A DNA stretch of 53,000 nt from Owenia fusiformis (taxonomy: Eukaryota; Annelida; Polychaeta; Sabellida; Oweniidae), in NCBI GenBank assembly GCA_903813345.2, contig CAIIXF020000791.1:1-53000 (forward strand), read 5' to 3'. The translations under genes were made by a program, and so were the position numbers. Below the pieces are notes generated by a model. The model saw nothing but the letters and a program-made list of their open reading frames with translations. It made no database searches and was not told the origin of the DNA. Positions 11,169 to 21,080 of this stretch are shown here, in pieces; the first letter of the stretch is position 1; each line of letters opens with the position of its first letter.

Positions 11169-14100
11169 TGCTTCGTCTTAGCAATGATGTCCATTTAAAT
11201 CCAGGTCCCCAATTATCCACAAATCTTACTAATTTTGTCTTTTCAAACATTAATGGGATACGAGCTAATTATAATTCTAGATTTATAGCATTAAAGGATA
11301 GAATCCATGTCAATAAAAGCAAAATTGTAGGACTGTGTGAAGTTGGTAACCTTACCAAAAATAATGTTTTAGAAAGTTATTCCATCAGTGGCTTTCATCC
11401 TCCAATATACTTGAATAAAAACCGTGGCTTAATAGTGTATGTTCAAGATGAGATCCCTTTTAAATTAAGACCTGACTTAATGAATGATTTTGGTGATGCC
11501 ATCTGGATTGAACTTAACATCAACAATAAATCTATCATTTATGGCATTTTTTATCGATCCCCATCACAAAGCATGGAAGAATCAAACAATTTCTTTACAA
11601 GATTTTCAACATCGTGTGCCAATGCAATGAGTGCAAATAATGACTTAGTCTTAATTAACGGAGATTTTAACGCAAGATGCAAAAAATGGTGGCAAGATGA
11701 TCATGAAAACTCTGCAGGCCAAAAATTGTTTGATAACATTGAGGCTTTAGGACTTTTTCAAATGATAGACGAGCCAACTCGTGTTACTCGTACTAGTAGG
11801 TCATGCATTGATCTGCTCCTTTCCAATAACCAAGATCTGATTTCTAATTTTTCTATTACGCCTCCTATTGGTAAAACAGATCACTGCACTCTGTCAACTA
11901 ACTGTTTCTTTGGCACTATAAAAGATGCTCCATACTCACGTAGATTATGGCATTATTCAAAAGCTGATATTACATTATTAAATGATGCCATTAGGAGAGC
12001 TCAATTTGATGACCTCATTGAATCTTCAAACAACATTGATGTTCTTGTTGATAATTTTAGCGACAAGCTATTTGACATTTTTTTGGACCAAATTCCAAAT
12101 ACTATCGTAAATGTAAAAAGCTCAGATAAATCCTGGTTTAATCATAATATTAAGACTATGATTAACAAGAGAAACAAACTTCATTCCAAATATCGAAAAT
12201 CTCACAATTTGACATACTTAAACAAATATAATGAGCAATGTACACTCGTAAATCAAGCAATAAATGAGGCTAAAGATGCTTTTGACTCAAACATGCGGAA
12301 GAAATTAACAACTTTTAAATATGGCAGTATGTCATACTGGGCCATAATATCCAAACTTCTTGGCAAATCAAAAAATTCGAAAATACCGCTACTTTTTGAC
12401 CAACATGGGAAATACATTGTTAAAGGCCATGACAAGGCAAATTTATTTTTGTCTCATTTCATCAAAAATTTCCATCGTAACGATGATTTAGTGAACATCC
12501 AATTAGACCAAAGGACTGAAAACACTCTTAATATTTTATCTACTCACGAGGATGAAGTTTTTGAATTGTTACTTTCTCTTAATATAAACAAAGCCACAGG
12601 CCCTGATCAAATAAGTAACAGAATTTTAAAAATGGCAGCGCCATCTCTTTCTGCATCCTTATCAAAATTAATTAACAAGATCTTTACCCTTAATTCATTT
12701 CCACAAAAATGGAAACTTGGTCACATTTTGCCTATTCATAAAAAAGGTGATAAAACTGATGTCAAAAACTATCGTCCAATTACTCTTCTTTGTTGTTTAT
12801 CAAAAATAGCTGAACGCATTATTTTCAAAAGAATATTTGACCATCTCATCAGAAATGATCTGTTTTACAGCCTCCAAAGCGGTTTTCTTCCTGGTCATAG
12901 TACCCAATCTCAATTACTAAGCATAATAGATTATATCACTAATGAAATTGAAACAGAGGGGTGTGTGAGGGGTATTTATTTAGATATTTCAGCCGCTTTT
13001 GACACTTTACCACATTCATTACTATTAAAAAAGCTAGAATCATATGGTATTGGCCCTTCCATCCTATCCCTTTTAAAGTCATACCTCACAAATCGACGTG
13101 TCAAAGTAGTGCTTGATGGACAAGAATCGAACCTCTCAGATATAAATTATATCAACTCAGGCGTCCCTCAAGGATCAATCCTTGGTCCTTTACTGTTCCT
13201 AGTTTACATAAATGATCTTCCTGAGAACTTACACAGTAAATGTTACATATACGCAGACGACACTTCTCTTTACCAGTCATTTAACCATGATAATTTACTT
13301 GAAAAAAATAATATTTTACAAAATGATTTGAATTCAATTTTCAACTGGTCAAACTTATGGAAATTGAATTTCAAAGCTGAAAAAAGTAAGGACATTTTAT
13401 TCTCAAACCCTCGTAAAGTAGTTTTACAAGTACCAGATCTAACTATTGGAAATAACTCTCTACCTCGTGTTGACTATCACAAACATCTCGGCTTAACACT
13501 TGACAAACATTTATCATTCGAGCAACATATAAATGAACTATACAAAAAAGTTGAAAAGCACTTAAACCCACTCAGATCACTCCAAAAGAAATTAGGAGGT
13601 AGACACTTGGAACTAATTTTCAAGTCATTTGTTCTCCCGATTTTTGACTATTGTGATATCCTCTACTCATGCGCAAACTTATCAAAATTAAAATTAATTG
13701 ATCAGCTTTATTATAAGGCAGCCTGCATATGCTCTGGAGTCATGCATGGTACATCATGTACTAAAGTTTTGAACTGTTTAAATTGGACATCATTAGCAGA
13801 AAGACGCAAATATCACCGCAATATTCTTGTATTTAGATCGCAGAATAATTTGTTACCATCATATGTTTCAAGTATTTTCCAAAGATTTCGTAGACATCAT
13901 ACAGTTAATGTTCGACGAATTGCTCCTTTCCAAATCCCAACAAAAATTACATCATTTTCACATCGATCCTGTATTTTACAAGCTATGATAGATTGGAATA
14001 CCCTTTCAAAGCCCCTCACAGAAGCTGAAAATTTAAGTATATTTAAGTCAAGGGCAAAGAAAGAGTTATCTAATTCAATTATTCGATCCTCTGAACTTAA

Positions 14101-14446
14101 TATTTCAAGAAATCAAGAAATTATACTTAACAAGGTTCGTTGTGACTTAATTTTTAAGTCCCATCTATACTCTCATAATTTTACAAACGTTACTTCACCT
14201 GCATGTTCTTGTGGCCATGCAAATGAAACAACAATTCATGTCATTTTTTCCTGTATTCTCCGTGCTCCATTCTTAGAAGAGTTGGAAAACAATTTAGCTT
14301 TTCTTAATTTTGGTTATTCTCAATTCAAACACAAGAGGGACAAAGTAGAATTATTTCTTTATGGGGATTCAAACTTAACTAAATCCACTAATTTGAAAAT
14401 TCTCAAGCTCACTGCATCATTTTTAGAAAAATGTGCAAATGTGTAG
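11168..14446 (+). CDS. Endonuclease-reverse transcriptase (ORF2-like), 5'-open, starts with a 2A-like motif
   Basis: 1092 codons without a stop. The first codon (TTG) straddles the insertion junction and the first in-frame ATG is about 100 codons in, so the original start is missing. Residues 1-15 read LRLSNDVHLNPGPQ-like, which fits the 2A ribosome-skipping consensus with Glu replaced by His. An EEP endonuclease follows: SNINGI near 25-31, Glu in GLCEVG, GDFN at 165-168, DH at 238-239. RT: KKGDKTDVKNYRPI, GFLPGHSTQSQ, block A DISAAFD at 606, block B GVPQGSILGP at 665, and YADD at 695-698 with both catalytic Asp. A C-terminal zinc-like C-x-C-x8-H-x4-C motif lies at 1013-1029. It would nick target DNA and copy its RNA by target-primed reverse transcription in the nucleus. 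CR1/L2/Jockey-type superfamily; the exact clade is undetermined. All catalytic residues appear intact. Confidence 0.93.
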   Translation: MLRLSNDVHLNPGPQLSTNLTNFVFSNINGIRANYNSRFIALKDRIHVNKSKIVGLCEVGNLTKNNVLESYSISGFHPPIYLNKNRGLIVYVQDEIPFKLRPDLMNDFGDAIWIELNINNKSIIYGIFYRSPSQSMEESNNFFTRFSTSCANAMSANNDLVLINGDFNARCKKWWQDDHENSAGQKLFDNIEALGLFQMIDEPTRVTRTSRSCIDLLLSNNQDLISNFSITPPIGKTDHCTLSTNCFFGTIKDAPYSRRLWHYSKADITLLNDAIRRAQFDDLIESSNNIDVLVDNFSDKLFDIFLDQIPNTIVNVKSSDKSWFNHNIKTMINKRNKLHSKYRKSHNLTYLNKYNEQCTLVNQAINEAKDAFDSNMRKKLTTFKYGSMSYWAIISKLLGKSKNSKIPLLFDQHGKYIVKGHDKANLFLSHFIKNFHRNDDLVNIQLDQRTENTLNILSTHEDEVFELLLSLNINKATGPDQISNRILKMAAPSLSASLSKLINKIFTLNSFPQKWKLGHILPIHKKGDKTDVKNYRPITLLCCLSKIAERIIFKRIFDHLIRNDLFYSLQSGFLPGHSTQSQLLSIIDYITNEIETEGCVRGIYLDISAAFDTLPHSLLLKKLESYGIGPSILSLLKSYLTNRRVKVVLDGQESNLSDINYINSGVPQGSILGPLLFLVYINDLPENLHSKCYIYADDTSLYQSFNHDNLLEKNNILQNDLNSIFNWSNLWKLNFKAEKSKDILFSNPRKVVLQVPDLTIGNNSLPRVDYHKHLGLTLDKHLSFEQHINELYKKVEKHLNPLRSLQKKLGGRHLELIFKSFVLPIFDYCDILYSCANLSKLKLIDQLYYKAACICSGVMHGTSCTKVLNCLNWTSLAERRKYHRNILVFRSQNNLLPSYVSSIFQRFRRHHTVNVRRIAPFQIPTKITSFSHRSCILQAMIDWNTLSKPLTEAENLSIFKSRAKKELSNSIIRSSELNISRNQEIILNKVRCDLIFKSHLYSHNFTNVTSPACSCGHANETTIHVIFSCILRAPFLEELENNLAFLNFGYSQFKHKRDKVELFLYGDSNLTKSTNLKILKLTASFLEKCANV

Positions 14447-14634
14447 GTTTCCCTGCCACCACTTACTTCACTCTTGAGTCCATATTTAAATTTTTCTTTT
14501 TTCTTCACCCTGCAATTATAAATCAAGTTGCTGATAATGCCTTCAGCAAAGCCACTACAAGTGTATAATGTTTATGTACTTTATGTATTTGTAAAATAAA
14601 TTCTATGAATAAAAAAAAAAAAAAAAAAAAAAAA
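11169..14634 (+). mobile_element. Young, 5'-truncated non-LTR retrotransposon with intact endonuclease-RT frame
   Basis: The element is 3466 bp. It is bounded by the GACGGGAT duplication and ends in 24 A residues (14611-14634), preceded by an AATAAA signal at 14595-14600. It starts exactly at the beginning of the ORF, so promoter, 5' UTR and any ORF1 are absent: either 5' truncation during insertion, or an element whose upstream part was lost. The perfect duplication, unbroken ORF and clean poly(A) tail mark it as one of the youngest insertions in the window. Confidence 0.93.
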
Positions 14635-14642
14635 GACGGGAT
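14635..14642. repeat. Right target-site duplication of the 3.5-kb retrotransposon
   Basis: GACGGGAT directly after the poly(A) tail, identical to 11161-11168. Confidence 0.92.
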
Positions 14643-15331
14643 ATCCCAAAATTACCTTGATTACAGCATTGGCTTTCAAGAGAGTCCATGATTGCAGTCT
14701 ACATGGTCTATAGGCTATTTTTAATTGCTCGTTATTTTAGTTGTGTATCTTTGAATCTGATTATCATATACAATTTACTTTACCAATTTTACCCGTTTTT
14801 TTAACTTCAAAACTGTCACAGACATATTGGTGGTCCCTAATCATATTAGGACCAATAACAAACAACATAATTAAAATTGGAAAACATACAATACTGTAAC
14901 AGAATTTTAAATGTAAAATTTTTGATTTTTAATTAAGTGCTGTGTTTATGTACATTAGGTAATTATTAGACTTGGAAAGTAATTTCCCATTGAGATTATT
15001 AAGATTTATAACTGTAGTATCATTTGCAGCACTTAAATTGTACTTACAGAGGTGAAATAGTTCGCATATTTTATTTAATCAAGATTTTGTTGATCGGGCA
15101 GTCTTATCTGGCAGTCTAATTTGTAGTTGATCGGTAGTCTAACATGGCAGCTTTATTATTTTACTTCCTGCTTTTGATTCTATCGAATCGAAGTGAAATT
15201 AGACTAGATGGTGATTAATTACTGTTATATTTCTTGAGTCAATATTATAATCTTGCTGTATGATCAATATTAAAGCGAAACATGGCGTAAATAAGCTGCA
15301 ATTCACAGTTGAAATCTTGTCCGAAAATCGA
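14643..15331. other. Non-coding stretch, no gene seen
   Basis: AT-rich sequence with no ORF above background and no recognised repeat. It leads into the promoter-like site at 15332. Confidence 0.4.
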
Positions 15332-15380
15332 TGACGTCATCGGGCCTATTTAAGTATCTCGCTGTTGAAGGCTCGTCAGT
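15332..15380 (+). promoter_or_regulatory. Promoter-like CRE + TATA + initiator arrangement
   Basis: A perfect CRE palindrome TGACGTCA (15332-15339) is followed by a TATA-like TATTTAAG (15347-15354) and an initiator-like TCAGTG at 15376. Its A lies about 31 bp after the first T of the TATA box. This spacing is the canonical Pol II core promoter geometry. Downstream sequence is the ACTTAG-rich array, with no long ORF, so a transcript from here would be non-coding or a 5' leader. Evidence is motif and spacing only. Confidence 0.5.
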
Positions 15381-15419
15381 GCGATGCCAGATGTTGTCGA
15401 GGGAGGACCTCCAGACCGG

Positions 15420-15990
15420 AATTTCGGGAATACAGCTTAAATTTTCTAAGTTATTTTGAGAACTTAGTTAATTTTGTGGTGGTGAAGCTATACGTTTGCA
15501 GTATACACATGAAGATAGAAGCTGTACCTTAGTAGTATACATCTGATGAGCTGAGCTATCCGTTTGTAGGATACAAGGGCAGATTGAGGAAACTAAGTGG
15601 GAGAAACTTAGTTTATTTTGGAACTTGGATTTTTGGAAAACTTTGATGTAGCTAATGTGTGAGACTTAGTTTATTTACCGCACTGGAAGTAAGGGAGACC
15701 TACAAGACTGGACAAAACTTCAACAGGGTGAAGCTATCCCCAGCGCAAAGCATTAGACGTATTGTCCAGCCTTCATAGACTGAGAGGAAATGCTGACATA
15801 ACTTGTGTTTGAGAAACTTAGGCTATTTTGATCATCAAGGAACTTAGACGATTTACAACATTATTGAACTTAGTCAATATTTGGTAAAACATTATTTTGG
15901 ACTTTGTTGTTTTTGGAGAAAGAAATATTTAACTTAGAATATTTCAGCATCAGTATAACTTAGCATGAAATTAACTTAGTCAATATTTGG
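15420..15990. repeat. ACTTAG-rich degenerate tandem array, left half
   Basis: Repeated words GAACTTAGTTAATTTTG, AAACTTAGTTTATTTTGG, GTGAAGCTAT and TTTGGACTTTGTTGTTTTTGG occur at irregular spacing. The last unit (about 15870-15990) reads ACTTAGTCAATATTTGG then AAAACATTATTTTGGACTTTG. It is the key to reconstructing the insertion site of the 20-kb unit, because the same words resume at 36227. No ORF. Confidence 0.75.
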
Positions 15991-15994
15991 TGAA
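15991..15994. repeat. TGAA target duplication, left side of the 20-kb unit
   Basis: TGAA precedes AACAGGATCTTAAGAGG and recurs at 36227-36230 after the mirror-image end. Joining the flanks gives ATTTGGTGAAACATTATTTT. The preceding array unit at about 15880 reads ATTTGGTAAAACATTATTTT, so the flanks fit as one sequence with only TGAA doubled. Confidence 0.75.
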
Positions 15995-16878
15995 AACAGG
16001 ATCTTAAGAGGTTCTGGACAAATCATTTGATTCTGGACTTGTCATATTTTTTTTCAACGAAATCACATCCAAGGGTTGAATTTTTATTAGCTATTTAAAG
16101 AGTGAGTCCTGCCTAGCATTAATTTCAATAAAAAAGTTAAAATAGAACCCTATTTGAGAGTCAATCTAATACTTACATTACATTGATAAATTAAGGCAAA
16201 TCCTGAAATATTTTTAAAGTGCATTTTTTATGAAATATTATCCAGCAAGTATTTAGATGAAACGGTCTTATTTAAATACAAATCATAACATGATGATATT
16301 TTTCATTAAACATTTTTCAATGAAATTCAATTGAAGGGTCAAGATAAAACGAGCTAATTTAGGTGAAAACCCTTACATGATGATGTGTTTTCATAACTTC
16401 TTTCATAAAATTCCATCAAGGGGTGAAGATAAAATTATCGAATTTAAGTGATTAAGGATCACGAGGATATGTTTTCTTTGATATTTTCTATGAAATCCCA
16501 TCCAATGGTCAAGATAAAATTTTGATTTTGATTTGGTATTAGGTCACGTCTTCGAAAGATCCATATAAGGCCCATAGAACCATATAGGAACGTCATTTTG
16601 AATGTCACGTGATAGATCCATATAAGGCTTTTAGAACCATGTATGGAAAGATGAGGGGAAGCCCCTGACACCTGTTTCACGATTTTATCCGAACGTTGTT
16701 CGGATCATTTCGGTTTTTATGCACTTCATTATTGTACCGAAGTTTGCCGATTCGATTCGTCGTATTTCGGAATCCTGGTGACAATTTTATACTCCATTGG
16801 AGTATTTTTGACCTACTTCTTATGACGGAAATTCCCGAACCTTGTTCGGATTAATCCGGATTTTCTGACCTACTTTAT

Positions 16879-17302
16879 CCGAACTCCCGTGCAGTGATAT
16901 ATCACTGCGGCGGGCAGGTGTCTCACCGTAAGCATGGTAACATCGTAATAAACAACTGACGCGATTGGTTCTAGTCCCATGCTCAGGTCGCGTGATTGTA
17001 AAATTTAGACAATTTCATTTGTTGAATTGCGCGTATTAACTAATAAACAACACGTGCGGTAAACTTTTATCAACACAACTTTTACTCAGATTCCTTCCGC
17101 GGGGATTTGCTCTTATATTTCATTGATTTTGGAATATTTTGACAAAATAATTATTGATGAACATAAAAGAACATATATTTTATAAGTTGTGTGAAAAACA
17201 AGTACATCTGTGACAAAAAGGGGGACTATCTTCCCCAATTTTTGGGGATTCCATAATCTGCCCGCCGCAGTGTCTATACCGAGACACTGCATAGGAGTTC
17301 GC
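16879..17302. mobile_element. 424-bp MITE with 8-bp target duplication TACTTTAT
   Basis: Inserted in the left arm. TACTTTAT occurs at 16871-16878 and 17303-17310, while the right arm has it once (32478-32485, inverse). The ends read CCGAACTCC...GCAGTG and, from the other side, GCGAACTCC...GCAGTG. Each carries an internal hairpin (GCAGTGATATATCACTGC on the left; GCAGTGTCT paired with AGACACTGC on the right) followed by GGCGGGCAG. No ORF. An 8-bp duplication fits hAT-, P- or Merlin-type machinery; which one is open. Confidence 0.88.
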
Positions 17303-17469
17303 TACTTTATCTACCGAGATTTCACGAGTTAACATTCGTCTCATTCCTGAATCCTGGTGACAATTTTATACTCCATTGGAGTATTTTTGATCTACTTTTT
17401 CTGGATTTTGCCCTACTTATTATATCTTGACAACAAGCAAATCAAAAAGTTCGACATGAACGGGTCTCG

Positions 17470-17545
17470 ATCAACTAACCTAGACAATGGAAGCCAGGCA
17501 CGCTAACCATGAGACCAACGAGCTACCGATATGAAAGAACAAAAG
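17470..17545 (-). ncRNA. tRNA-like (SINE-type) sequence in left arm
   Basis: On the minus strand: GGTAGCTCGTTGGTCTCATG, GGTTAGCGTGCCTGG, then GATCGAGACCC. The first resembles a tRNA D-arm/box A and the last a box B (GGTTCGANNCC). Acceptor-stem pairing was not found, so this is a tRNA-derived remnant rather than a tRNA gene. The mirror copy lies at 32250-32330. Confidence 0.5.
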
Positions 17546-17619
17546 TATTATATATTTATACCGAGCGTCAATTCAAAATGATCCTCACTTAAATACGACT
17601 CGTCAGTTGTATCCAGAAT

Positions 17620-17692
17620 AGTAGAACGCCTATGGCGCTAGTGAATAACCAAGTCCCAGGTGAGTGGTTCGTATCCCTCTGTGATATACTAT
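17620..17692 (+). ncRNA. Second tRNA-like sequence in left arm
   Basis: AGTAGAACGCCTATGGCGCT, AGTGAATAACCAAGTCC, then GTGGTTCGTATCCCTC, the last a good box B/T-arm match. It lies about 90 bp from the first tRNA-like stretch and in opposite orientation. The mirror copy is at about 32100-32172. No complete cloverleaf could be drawn. Confidence 0.45.
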
Positions 17693-17939
17693 TTTGGTTT
17701 TATTAAATACGACAGAAAGGAGCAAGGTGTAGGTTGAAAACAAGACGTTCGTTTGTTTCAAAACGGTTTGGAAACATTAATCTCTGATAATTTAAGGTTT
17801 TCCACTCCTGAAGGGCCTCTAGATCTATGAAATTCATTAATCAAGACAGTGTAAAATTTTTAGATATATGTAATACGTTTTCATACTTTAGCCTGTGGAA
17901 TCAACTAAATATTACATTTTGGATTTCATTGATATCCTG

Positions 17940-18135
17940 TCATAGTCCTAATTTCTTTTGATACAAATTTCCCTGACATTTCCCTGACATATCTACCGTT
18001 TCAAAATTCCCGGTCATCTTTGGCCCTTTTGACCTAATTTTAAAATTACCTGACATTTCCAGCACTTGGAAAATCAAGTAAGTCAATTTCCCTGACATTT
18101 CCAGGTGTGTACGAACCCTGGAAATATCCCAATGG
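17940..18135 (-). repeat. Dispersed ATGTCAGGGAAAT-type repeat
   Basis: On the minus strand, CAGGGTTCGTACACACC is followed by several ATGTCAGG(G/T)AA(A/T)TT words. This has the look of the common invertebrate repeat that starts GGGTTCGTAC and then repeats a short CCTGGAAA/GTCAGGGAAA phrase. An accidental 72-codon frame across it is an artefact. Confidence 0.5.
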
Positions 18136-18338
18136 CTCGCCCTATGAATCGCTAGCATAGATTGGATTGATTAGTGTTTCAAAATGGTGGACGAAGTGTT
18201 TGATTAGATAATTTACATATTAAGCTTCTGAAAGGGGCAACAAGGCCTGTACATAGAAAATTCGAATTTTTTTACATTTTCTGAATTTTTAGGGCAACAT
18301 TTGGCTTAACATTTTTTTTTATACATTTTTTCTTAAAA

Positions 18339-18845
18339 TGTATTGATAAACAATAAAATTTCAGCACTAAGCAGTGCAAATTCAGTTCAAAGCTTCTATA
18401 AAGGGAGTCCAACTTATAGATTTTGAAAATCCGACTCGTTTAAAGAAGAATATCAGCAGCTTAAATCATACAAAATGGATGGAGGGGGGTAGGCGATTTC
18501 TGCAAATGTATGGATAAACAATAAAATTTCAGCATTAAGCAGTGCAAATTAAGTTCAAAGCTTCTATAAAGGGAGTCCAACTTATGGATTTTGAAAATCC
18601 GACTCGTTTAAAGAAGAATATCAGCAGCTTAAATCATACAAAATGGATGGAGGGGGGGGTAGGCGATTTCTGCAAATGTATGGATAAACAATAAAATTTC
18701 AGCATTAAGCAGTGCAAATTCAGTTCAAAGCTTCTATAAAGGGAGTCCAACTTATAGATTTTGAAAATCCGACTCGTTTAAAGAAGAATATCAGCAGCTT
18801 AAATCATACAAAATGGATGGAGGGGGGTAGGCGATTTCTGCAAGA
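18339..18845. repeat. Three near-identical 168-170-bp tandem units
   Basis: TGTATTGATAAACAATAAAA, or its G variant, starts at 18339, 18507 and 18677. Each unit ends ATGGATGGAGGGGGGTAGGCG, TTTCTGCAA. Units differ mainly in G-run length and two or three substitutions, so the expansion is recent. The 74-codon frame opening in the third unit is interrupted in the others and is not a gene. Confidence 0.95.
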
Positions 18846-19102
18846 AAACTCAACAAATTTGGAAGATTTATTTTTTTCAAGATATTTACAACTGAATTGC
18901 CAAATGAATAGGCGCAGTGCATGGCAAAATATGTAAGGTCTTCTAGTATTTTTTTGAACTGATACGCTTCTAAGATATGAGATCTATTATAAAAGGTGCA
19001 TCATCATCATCATCATCAACGTGCAAAAGTCAATGTTTTGCTATAAATCAGGCAACAATGGTCTTCACGACCTGTAATAAATAGGTATGAGGGGCGTTAT
19101 CA

Positions 19103-19896
19103 GAGAATTTTCGTTATAAGTTTTTTAAAAACTGATACGTATACTTATACTTATAAACCCAATAAACAAGGTGTTTCATAATTTCCTAATTCGTCGGGAA
19201 ATATCTCCTAGGACGGTAATAAAAGGGCCAATGGCATACCATCCATACCCCCTTGATGTAAAGCATGTTTAGTTGTGTCATATGTGTTTTCTAGAATCAA
19301 ATAGGCTGATATAGCACACGGGTTTTACAGATTTATCTACTCTCAAATATATTTTTTGTAGATGATCGTTTTGAATCACCTTGTAGAAATAACGAAGGGA
19401 GAATTAGTTCAGCTAATGAATAAGTCGAGCTGTTTGATTGGATACTATGCCTATTCAGCCGATTAATTTTAATAAGCCATTCTGGTCAGTAGGTCCACAC
19501 ATATACTATGCGGAGATCCAACTCTGTAAGTTTATAATCTGCGTATAAAGGCCCTTTTATACGTAAAAACTTAATAATTGACCTTATAATTTCATGAGAA
19601 CTTTGAAATGATCGACTCGTTCGTGTAGTGATTCACTTTAAAGGGTCTTGTTTATCGTACACTACAAGGACCCGTCAACTAGCGTTTAGTTTATCGTGTT
19701 CATAATTGACACTAGCAAAGGACATTGTATTCGCAGTCCCTAGTTGATGATGGAGCTTGACTATATCGGGAATAGTTATGCCCCACTTGGTACAGATTAT
19801 GAAAATCAATTTGAATTGATTTTAGTTCGACAAGACCCTTTAAACTATAAGTATACGTATAAGTTTTTGAAACAACTTATAACGAAAATTCTCTAT
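19103..19896. repeat. Inverted-repeat (foldback) element, 0.8 kb
   Basis: GAGAATTTTCGTTATAAGTT at 19103 recurs inversely at about 19877-19896, and the arms pair for about 46 bp through TACGTATACTTAT. A second internal pair, TTTAAAGGGTCTTGT (about 19634) and its inverse (about 19830), strengthens the hairpin. No transposase. It is probably a MITE native to, or nested in, the 20-kb unit. The frame at 19744-20007 spans its right arm and has no recognisable domain. Confidence 0.65.
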
Positions 19897-20689
19897 TATC
19901 ACAACACTGACATTGCTCACTTTTTAAAGTTGTTTCAATGCGTTATATGTAAATGGGCGTGTGGAAGGCCCGTGGATGGCAATAAAATAACTCGAACTTC
20001 AAATTAAAATATATATAAAATAGTATATTTCAAACTTCAATGTTCAAATTACAATGCTCTGTAATGTACAACATGGACTCTTACAACAACTACTGACAAG
20101 CCAACACCCAATGCAAACTCAGCTACATGTGAGTTAGAAAGACCATATAAGGGAACAATAGATATATAAAACTGACACAGTTTGCATAGTTGAATAACTG
20201 GTTTCAATAAAAGGTGAAAAGTGAACATGGTATTAAAAGAGTAAAACTGCAAACAACCTACTTATGGACCTGTTATATTGAGATGAATAGGGATTGATTA
20301 ATATGAACAGTAATAATATAAAATGTGAAAATGACCATGTTACATATACAAAAAATAACCCCATGTGAAATATCTATTCTTGTATTGCATTTTCGTTCAC
20401 TGGACATATTTTAATTTGCATTGCTATTAGATACATTTTAAGGGTGATATGAAAATTGAACCACGAAAACAGATGTACTTTAAGTTAAAGGGAACTTTCT
20501 ACCATACCCGCCATGCTATCTGACCCGAACGAGCCACCTTGTGGTGAGATTGGTAACTACCTGCTCGCATCTGCGTTATTACGCAGAAACATAAACGTAT
20601 ACACAAGGAAACTATAGGAGCTAACCTATTTTATCTCTGTATACATTTTAACTATAATACATCGTTACAAAAAAATACAAAATACCTGT

Positions 20690-21080
20690 ATATTGATTTT
20701 TTGACATTGACCGATTCTTGAATTGAATCGAATTTGTCCAAAGGTCTTGAAACGTAAAATACCTAAATATTTATCTTTGACCTTGGGATGACCTTGTACA
20801 AGAAACATTAATGTTGACCTCGGTTCATCTAATCATAATTCGCCAAGGGCCATAGTATCATCAAACGCCAAATACCTAGACATTGATCGTTTACCTTTGA
20901 ATGAACTTAACTCTGACCTTCGGAGACCAACTTACTAAGGTTAAATGGTGTAGAAGGAGATGTCCCGACAGACAGACAAAATGACAGACAGACCAAACAT
21001 GCTTTTATAGTAGGTCTCGACATCTCCTTTTGCCCTCATACTTGATGGGCCAGTGAGCGTTCTACTAAGGTCAGATGTCA
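20690..21080 (-). repeat. AAGGTCA-rich repeat family, copy 1
   Basis: Read on the minus strand it contains AATATCTAGGTATTTGGCGTTT-like, AAGGTCAAAG and GATTAGATGAACCGAGGTCA words. These recur on the plus strand at 21430-21676 and 29838-30070. The two plus-strand pieces are the flanks of the Ngaro element and fit together, so the retroelement inserted into one of these repeats. The piece 20940-21035 also has a GACAGACAGACA run framed by inverse AAGGAGATGTC. Confidence 0.65.

Larger units (their letters stand above)
15995..17838 (+). repeat. Left inverted terminal arm of the 20-kb unit
   Basis: About 1.41 kb of arm sequence plus a 424-bp insertion and its 8-bp duplication. It matches the inverse of 31953-36226 nearly base for base outside the insertions. 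Landmarks: GGGTTGAATTTTTATTAGC, CAAGATAAAACGAGC, an ACTCCATTGGAGT palindrome twice, two tRNA-like stretches, and the inner end near CTAGATCTATGAAATTC. The single TTAA at 16452-16455 is the empty site of the right-arm insertion. Confidence 0.93.

Noticed and set aside
16459-16680. Conserved 73-codon protein found in both arms (also 32676-32897)
   Set aside because: Identity follows from the inverted duplication of non-coding arm sequence; there is no start context, domain or codon signature.
19744-20007. 87-codon ORF inside the 20-kb unit
   Set aside because: It runs across the right arm of an inverted repeat, with no matching coding evidence in the left arm.
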